Of a stretch of 34,392 nt of DNA, positions 29,983 to 34,392 are shown one piece after another. The position numbers and the translations under genes are program-made. This DNA is from Actinomycetota bacterium. Its GTDB lineage: Bacteria; Actinomycetota; Geothermincolia; Geothermincolales; RBG-13-55-18. Where the stretch lies: assembly GCA_028697145.1 (NCBI GenBank), contig JAQVFR010000025.1:1-34392 (forward strand). Direction: 5' to 3'. Every line of letters begins with the position of its first letter. Positions within the stretch are counted from its first letter, which is position 1. The notes beneath the pieces were generated by a model that was not told where the DNA came from, searched no databases, and saw only the letters and a list, made by a program, of their open reading frames with translations.

Positions 29983-31641
29983 CTATCCTTTCCTGCGGAA
30001 GAGCCTGCGGCGGCCGCCCTCTTCCTCCTCCTCGGGCTGCGGGGTGTAGTAGTAATAATGGTAATAACCGTAGCGGGTCGACGGCGCTATGTTGTTGACC
30101 ACCAGGCCCAGGACGCGCGCGTTTACCTTGCGCAGCAGCTCGGAGGTGCGGCGGGCATCATCCCGCACCGCCTTTGCGTGGTTGGTCACGAAGATCACCC
30201 CGTCCACCATGGAGGCCAGGGCCATGGCGTCGGAGGCGGCCAGGACGGGAGGGGAGTCAACGAGTATGAAATCGGCGGACTCCTTGACCTTCTCCAGCAC
30301 GGCGCGCATGGCCTCGGAGGCCACCAGCTCGGCGGGGTTGGGCGGCTTCACTCCGGCCACCATGACGTAGAGGTTTTCGTAGCCGCCGGGCTGCACCGCC
30401 TCCTCCACGGAGATGTTGCCCGCCAGCACCCCGCTGATGCCCTTGCCCGGCGACACCTTGAAGTACTTATCCAGGACCGGCTTGCGCAGGTCGGCCTCGA
30501 TCATCAGCACTTTCTTCCCCATCTCCGACAGGGCCGCCCCGAGGTTGACCATCACCGTGGACTTGCCCTCCTCGGGTCCGGCCGAGGTGAAGAGGATGAC
30601 GCGGGCCTTGCCCTCCAGGTTGAGGAACTGCAGGTTGGTGCGCAGAGTGCGGTATCCCTCCACCGCGGGGTGCTGGGGCATCTCGAAGTAGACGATATGG
30701 TTCCGGGGGAGGTTCTCCCCCGAGATATGCGGTATCTCGCCTATGATCGAGGTGTCGTAATACCTCTCGAAGTCCTCCCGGGTGTGCAGTGTGTCGTCCA
30801 GGTATTCCACCAGGAAGGCCAGGCCCACTCCCAGGATGAGCCCCAGGAAGATGGCCAAGACGGCGTTGCGCGTGGGGCGCGGGCTGGTCTTTGTCCCGGA
30901 CTTCGCCGGCTGCACGATCTCCAGGCCCCGCTGCTCCAGGGATTCCGCGATGCGCAGGGTGACGTATTTCTCGTACAGTGCCACCCACAGGTTCACGGCG
31001 CGCTGGGCTTCGTTGAGTATCTCGGCGGGGACGTTTCTGCCCTCGTATTGCCTGGCCTGTTCCGTGGCCTGTCCTATCTCCTCCTCGACCTCCTGGATGC
31101 GGTTCCACACCTCGCGGCGCGCTTCGCTTATCTCGCGGATGGCGGCGAGCTGGCGGCTGGCGATGTATTCCTCCGCGTACGCCTGCGCGACGTCCCGGGC
31201 GAGCAAGCGGTCGTTGCTGGTTATGACGATGCCGAAGATGTTGGTGCGCTGCACCTGTTCCACGCCCACCATGGATGCCAGTTCGGAGGCAGCGGGAATC
31301 TCCTCGGGGATGTAAACGTCCTCGCCCTCCTGGCGCAGCCTCGCGTCTTCCTCGTACTTTATGTGCAGGGCGCTCTCCACAGCCTGGGCCATAGTGTCGG
31401 TCTTGATGATCTCCGTCTGGGTCTGGATGTAACGGTCGGGGTCGAAGAGGGCGGAGGTGAAGAAGCTGCCGAGCACCGATTCCGAGGCCGAGCTGACCTC
31501 GCTCAGGATCTCAACCTTGGACTGGTACACCGGCGCCTGCAGGAAGGTGAAGATGAGGGTGAGGGCGAGCACCACGGCTATGGTGCCGACAATGATCCAG
31601 CGGCGGTTGATGAGGACGTTGATGTAGTCCTTTAGCTCCAA
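29983..31641 (-). CDS. Wzc/CapB-type tyrosine kinase, paralogue 2
   Basis: 552 residues from TTG 31641, with GGAGGGGA directly upstream. N-terminal MELKDYINVLINRRWIIVG (membrane helix about 14-33), a coiled-coil region rich in Glu/Arg, and a second helix (RNAVLAIFLGLILGVGLAFL). Kinase motifs: GPEEGKSTVMVNLGAALSEM, VLMIEADLRKPVLDKYF and DFILVDSPPVLAASDAMAL. The C-terminus has a dense Tyr run (YGYYHYYYYTPQP), then five Glu and a basic end (RRRLFRRKG). The tyrosines are autophosphorylation sites in this family. The secreted protein gene at 31679 precedes it by 37 bases on the same strand. Confidence 0.92.
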   Translation of the reverse strand: MELKDYINVLINRRWIIVGTIAVVLALTLIFTFLQAPVYQSKVEILSEVSSASESVLGSFFTSALFDPDRYIQTQTEIIKTDTMAQAVESALHIKYEEDARLRQEGEDVYIPEEIPAASELASMVGVEQVQRTNIFGIVITSNDRLLARDVAQAYAEEYIASRQLAAIREISEARREVWNRIQEVEEEIGQATEQARQYEGRNVPAEILNEAQRAVNLWVALYEKYVTLRIAESLEQRGLEIVQPAKSGTKTSPRPTRNAVLAIFLGLILGVGLAFLVEYLDDTLHTREDFERYYDTSIIGEIPHISGENLPRNHIVYFEMPQHPAVEGYRTLRTNLQFLNLEGKARVILFTSAGPEEGKSTVMVNLGAALSEMGKKVLMIEADLRKPVLDKYFKVSPGKGISGVLAGNISVEEAVQPGGYENLYVMVAGVKPPNPAELVASEAMRAVLEKVKESADFILVDSPPVLAASDAMALASMVDGVIFVTNHAKAVRDDARRTSELLRKVNARVLGLVVNNIAPSTRYGYYHYYYYTPQPEEEEEGGRRRLFRRKG

Positions 31642-31678
31642 ATCCCCTCCATGTACTGCCGGCCCCGCCGCGGAGGGG

Positions 31679-32218
31679 TCACCACAGCTTCAGGTACTGT
31701 ACGTTCACGAAGTGCAGCCAGGACAGGTCGCCGAAGGGCGTATCCGCGCCGGGGCCGCCCGTGCCCAGGGCCCTTATCTCCACGGTGTGCGGGAGGTTGG
31801 GATCGCCCGAGAACTTACCGCTGTAGATGAGCACTCCGAAGCTGGTCGTCTCGCTGTTGAGGTCGACGGTGGCCACCAGGGCGCCGTCCACGCAGACCTC
31901 GACGTCGCCGCACAGCCAGTAGGTGGCGGCATAGACCTCGATGAACTTCGCCTTGGAGGTGGTCGTGTAGGTGGCCGTGGCGCCGGCGTCGTTGGCCACC
32001 AGCAGTTTGTCGCCCCCGGGATCCGGGGAATAGTCCTCCACCATCCACGTGCCGCTCTTCGACCATCCCGGATCGTCGGCGTAGACGTAGACGGTGCTGC
32101 CCCCGTCAGGCGGCTTCTTCGACCATTCCGGGGGTTTCGCGATGGCGGCGGTCGACAGAAGAGCGGTGATAATAAAAACCAGTGCCATAAGCACTGCCGT
32201 TCGCGTTACCTTATTCAT
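31679..32218 (-). CDS. Secreted single-domain beta-sandwich protein
   Basis: About 179 residues from ATG 32218, which has AAGGAGTGGAG upstream. Signal peptide: TRTAVLMALVFIITALLSTA with cleavage near AIA-KPP. The mature protein is one beta sandwich (VYVYADDPGWSKSGTWMVED, then FIEVYAATYWLCGDVEVCVD and HTVEIRALGTG) with an apparent disulfide pair at the two Cys of LCGDVEVC. It resembles the C-terminal domain of the protein at 28931, a carbohydrate-binding or galactose-binding-like fold. Placed between two Wzc-type kinase genes, it is likely to act on or bind the exported polymer. Confidence 0.8.
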   Translation of the reverse strand: MNKVTRTAVLMALVFIITALLSTAAIAKPPEWSKKPPDGGSTVYVYADDPGWSKSGTWMVEDYSPDPGGDKLLVANDAGATATYTTTSKAKFIEVYAATYWLCGDVEVCVDGALVATVDLNSETTSFGVLIYSGKFSGDPNLPHTVEIRALGTGGPGADTPFGDLSWLHFVNVQYLKLW

Positions 32219-32261
32219 CTCCACTCCTTGTGTCAGATACTTCTTTGCCGGCCCAGGCATG

Positions 32262-32280
32262 CGCGGACCGCAGGTCCGCG
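32262..32280 (-). promoter_or_regulatory. Perfect 8-bp hairpin in the leader of the secreted protein gene
   Basis: CGCGGACC (32262-32269) and GGTCCGCG (32273-32280) pair around GCA, 44 bases before the start codon. On the minus strand a TATAAA lies just upstream of it, so the hairpin would be near the 5' end of the mRNA, where it could stabilise it or terminate transcripts from the kinase gene behind. Confidence 0.4.
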
Positions 32281-32439
32281 GCCTTTATATCTGTATCGTA
32301 TCATCCGTTTGCCTTCTTTAGCCGTTCCTCGTATCCGCTGTTCGTTCCCTCTGGAATATTTTAACGTCTGCGTGCCGTGAAGACAAGGAGAAGGGGAGGC
32401 GCGACGGCCACGGCGGCCGGAACGCCCGCCAGGGGCGCG

Positions 32440-34110
32440 TCATCCCTTCAGCTTTTTCCTCCAGCCGCGGGAGCGCCCGGGACCGGCTCCCTCGCCCTCC
32501 CCGTAGGAGTAGCGATAGGGTGAATAGTAGCCGTAGCCGTATCGGCCCGCCATCTCGACGTTGTTGATGACCACGCCCAGGATGCGCGCCTCCACCTTGC
32601 CCAGCAGCTCCACCGTGTGCCGGGCCCCGTCCCTGGTGGCGATGTTATGGCTCGCCACCACCAGCACCCCGTCCATCATGGGGGCCATGGCGATGGCGTC
32701 GGATACAGCCAGCACGGGCGGGGCGTCCACGATGACGTAGTCGAAGTCGTCGCGCAGCCGCATGAGCAGGTCGTTCATCGCCTTCGACGACACCAGCTCC
32801 GCGGGATTGGGCGGCTTGGGGCCGGACATGAGCACGTGCAGGTACTCGTTGCCCGTATCCACCACCACCGCATCCAGCTCCGCGGTGCCCATGATCACGT
32901 CGGTGAGGCCCCTCTCGGACTCCTCCACCAGGAACTTGCCGATCACGGGGCGGCGCAGGTCGGCTTCCACCACCAGCACCCTCTTGCCCATCTCCGAGAG
33001 GGCGGCGCCGAGGTTTACCGCTACCGAGGTCTTGCCCTCCTCTGGGCTGGAAGAGGTTACCATGAGCAGCTGCGTGCCGCCGTCCAGGTTGAGGAACCGC
33101 ACGTTGGTGCGCAGGTTGCGGAAGCCCTCCGCCGCGGGGCTGTCCGGACGGGTGAAATAGATGATCTCGCGCTCTTCCTCGTCCATGGGGGTCGTCAGGG
33201 CTATCTCCCCGATGATGCCGGTGCCGTAATAGCGCTCGAAGTCCTCGCGGGTCTTCAGGGTGTCATCCATGTAGTCCACGAGGAAGGCCAGTCCCACCCC
33301 CAGGATGAGCCCCAGGAAGAGGGCCAGGACGGTGTTGCGGGTGGTGCGTGGGCTCACCTTCACGCCCTCCTCCGCCACCTCTATGACCTCCAGGCCGCGC
33401 TGTTCCAGCGCCTCGGCGATGCGCAGGCTCATGTACTTCTCGTAGAGGGTGGCCCACAGGCTGACCGCCTGGCTGGCCTGGGCCTGCAGCTCGGGGGGTA
33501 TGGTATCACTGGTGTACTGCTTGACCTCCTGGGCAATATCCGAGATCTGGGTCTCCAGCTCGGTGATGCGGTTCCATACCTCCTTGCGCGCGTCGCTGAT
33601 CTGCTTGACGGCCGCGAGCTGGCGGTCGAGGATGTACTCGTCGGCGTAGGCCTGGGCTATGTCCCGCGCCAGGAGGGGGTCGCCGTTGGAGACGGCGATG
33701 GCGAAGACGTTGGTGTTCTGGGCGCGCTCCACTCTGACGCTGTCCCTGAGCTCCGCGGGGGAGGGGATGGAGGCGGGTATGAACACCTCCTCGCCTTCCT
33801 CGCGGGCGTAGGCCAGCTCCTCGTAGTTGTACTCCAGGCGGTCGTAGACGGCCCGGGCCGTGGTCCGGGTGCCGATGATCTCCGCCTGGGTCTGGATGAA
33901 GGTCTGGGGGTCGTTGAGGGCCATGGAGAAGATGCTGTCGGTGGCGGATTCTCCTGCGCGGTTGATGTCGGCGAGGATCATCACCCGCGACTCGTACACC
34001 GGGTCCTGCAGCAGGGAGAAGACGAGAGCGGCGATTACCACCAGGGCGGTCACCCCGATGATGACCCACTTGCGTGCGACGATGACGTTTATGTAGTCCC
34101 TTAGCTCCAT
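32440..34110 (-). CDS. Wzc/CapB-type tyrosine kinase, paralogue 3
   Basis: 556 residues from ATG 34110, with AGGGAG just upstream. MELRDYINVIVARKWVIIGV leads into the first membrane helix; the second is NTVLALFLGLILGVGLAFLV. Between them is a coiled-coil extracellular part. Kinase motifs: SSPEEGKTSVAVNLGAALSE, VLVVEADLRRPVIGKFL and DYVIVDAPPVLAVSDAIAM. The tail is Tyr-rich (RYGYGYYSPYRYSYGEGEG) and ends basic. It is closest to paralogue 2 over most of its length (for example DDTLKTREDFERYYGTGIIG against DDTLHTREDFERYYDTSIIG), so these two are a more recent duplication than paralogue 1. Confidence 0.92.
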   Translation of the reverse strand: MELRDYINVIVARKWVIIGVTALVVIAALVFSLLQDPVYESRVMILADINRAGESATDSIFSMALNDPQTFIQTQAEIIGTRTTARAVYDRLEYNYEELAYAREEGEEVFIPASIPSPAELRDSVRVERAQNTNVFAIAVSNGDPLLARDIAQAYADEYILDRQLAAVKQISDARKEVWNRITELETQISDIAQEVKQYTSDTIPPELQAQASQAVSLWATLYEKYMSLRIAEALEQRGLEVIEVAEEGVKVSPRTTRNTVLALFLGLILGVGLAFLVDYMDDTLKTREDFERYYGTGIIGEIALTTPMDEEEREIIYFTRPDSPAAEGFRNLRTNVRFLNLDGGTQLLMVTSSSPEEGKTSVAVNLGAALSEMGKRVLVVEADLRRPVIGKFLVEESERGLTDVIMGTAELDAVVVDTGNEYLHVLMSGPKPPNPAELVSSKAMNDLLMRLRDDFDYVIVDAPPVLAVSDAIAMAPMMDGVLVVASHNIATRDGARHTVELLGKVEARILGVVINNVEMAGRYGYGYYSPYRYSYGEGEGAGPGRSRGWRKKLKG

Positions 34111-34142
34111 AGCTCCCTAATTATACCCTCTGCCAAGATAAG

Positions 34143-34170
34143 GGGGGGCGCCCCGCCCGGGGCACCCCCC
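34143..34170 (-). terminator. Strong G+C hairpin between the partial repeat-protein gene and the kinase gene
   Basis: GGGGGG-C-GCCCC at 34143-34154 and GGGGC-A-CCCCCC at 34159-34170 pair with one C-A mismatch around GCCC. On the minus strand it lies between the stop codon at 34232 and the kinase start, and likely terminates the upstream gene. A TTTT run follows on the plus side. Confidence 0.6.
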
Positions 34171-34231
34171 GTGGTCTTTTCTGTGGTCCGCTCTCCCTGC
34201 CGGATGCGCGGACCCGGTAAGCTCCCTGACG

Positions 34232-34392
34232 TTACCAGCCCAGCATATTCGGGACGCCTACGGAGTCATGGCCTCCCGGGATGGCGCCGGAGTAGGTGAA
34301 GTACACCGCCCTCTCGGCTACCACCGGCTTGTCCGACGTCACCATGGTCGAGATGTCGTAGGTGGTGACGAACTCGCCCAGGTTCCAGCTGA
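34232..34392 (-). CDS. C-terminal end of a second DUF5719-like secreted protein (5' end outside window)
   Basis: Open on the minus strand from the window edge to TAA at 34232-34234, 53 visible codons. Residues STMVTSDKPVVAERAVYFTY and then PGGHDSVGVPNMLGW repeat the last part of the 105-residue unit of the protein at 21401 (VSTVV, AERAMYM, GAHDSIG). It is therefore another secreted repeat protein of the same family, ending at the corresponding point of its last repeat. The strong hairpin at 34143-34170 follows it. Confidence 0.75.
   Translation of the reverse strand, partial: SWNLGEFVTTYDISTMVTSDKPVVAERAVYFTYSGAIPGGHDSVGVPNMLGW

Noticed and set aside
34111-34125. TATAAT as a -10 box nine bases before the kinase start at 34110
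   Set aside because: It would leave a leader of about three bases, yet an AGGGAG ribosome site lies between it and ATG, so the two readings conflict; no -35 supports it.

Overview
The window is G+C-rich bacterial chromosome. Its gene content fits a deep-branching, probably anaerobic member of the Actinomycetota: lipoproteins, secreted DUF5719-like repeat proteins, TTG and GTG starts, a two-gene SufC/SufB-D pair and an oxygen-sensitive 4-hydroxybutyryl-CoA dehydratase. The lineage is an inference from gene content; no rRNA or tRNA was seen.

Layout. 1-4.9 kb: end of a membrane protein, an unknown protein with Cys pairs, a GyrI-like effector-binding protein, and a DNA-repair-type pair (radical SAM protein plus DUF4130 protein). 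5-7 kb: an exported CocE/NonD-type serine hydrolase. 7.1-8.4 kb: an A+T-richer REP-associated (HUH, IS200-like) transposase element with perfect 29-bp terminal inverted repeats. A solo copy of its left end forms the stop codon of the DUF4130 gene. 8.4-10.2 kb: a compact minus-strand locus with a small Cys protein, a radical SAM/SPASM maturase and a 21-residue Cys-rich peptide gene that has its own promoter and terminator-like hairpin. 10.4-12.7 kb: a soluble histidine kinase with four PAS domains. 12.7-14.9 kb: 4-hydroxybutyryl-CoA dehydratase divergent from a TetR regulator. 15-18 kb: a cytochrome b5-like lipoprotein, a small Cys protein and a SufC/SufB-D pair. 18-24 kb: small proteins, a Wzc-type tyrosine kinase and a large secreted repeat protein. 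24-28.4 kb: a peptide-modification cluster. 28.9-34.4 kb: two secreted beta-sandwich proteins, two more Wzc-type kinases, and the end of a second repeat protein.

The main discovery is at 24.0-28.4 kb. Four overlapping plus-strand genes (lasso-type B2 peptidase, PqqD/B1-type leader binder, HPr-kinase-like kinase, radical SAM/SPASM enzyme) run into a fifth overlapping gene at 28223-28375. That gene encodes a 50-residue peptide with a lasso-type leader motif (YEKPQM) and a Cys/Trp/aromatic C-terminal half. A nucleotidyltransferase gene is divergent. No asparagine-synthetase-like lasso cyclase is present, so this looks like a RiPP pathway that uses lasso leader handling but radical SAM chemistry. 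The 21-residue peptide at 8405-8470 with its SPASM maturase is a second, separate candidate RiPP system.

A family of short GGGGTCAAGCC-containing repeats lies at 10.3, 14.9 and 23.9 kb, two of the clusters starting exactly at gene stop codons. Its core resembles the tip of the transposase inverted repeat, which suggests REP-like sequences spread by a related enzyme.
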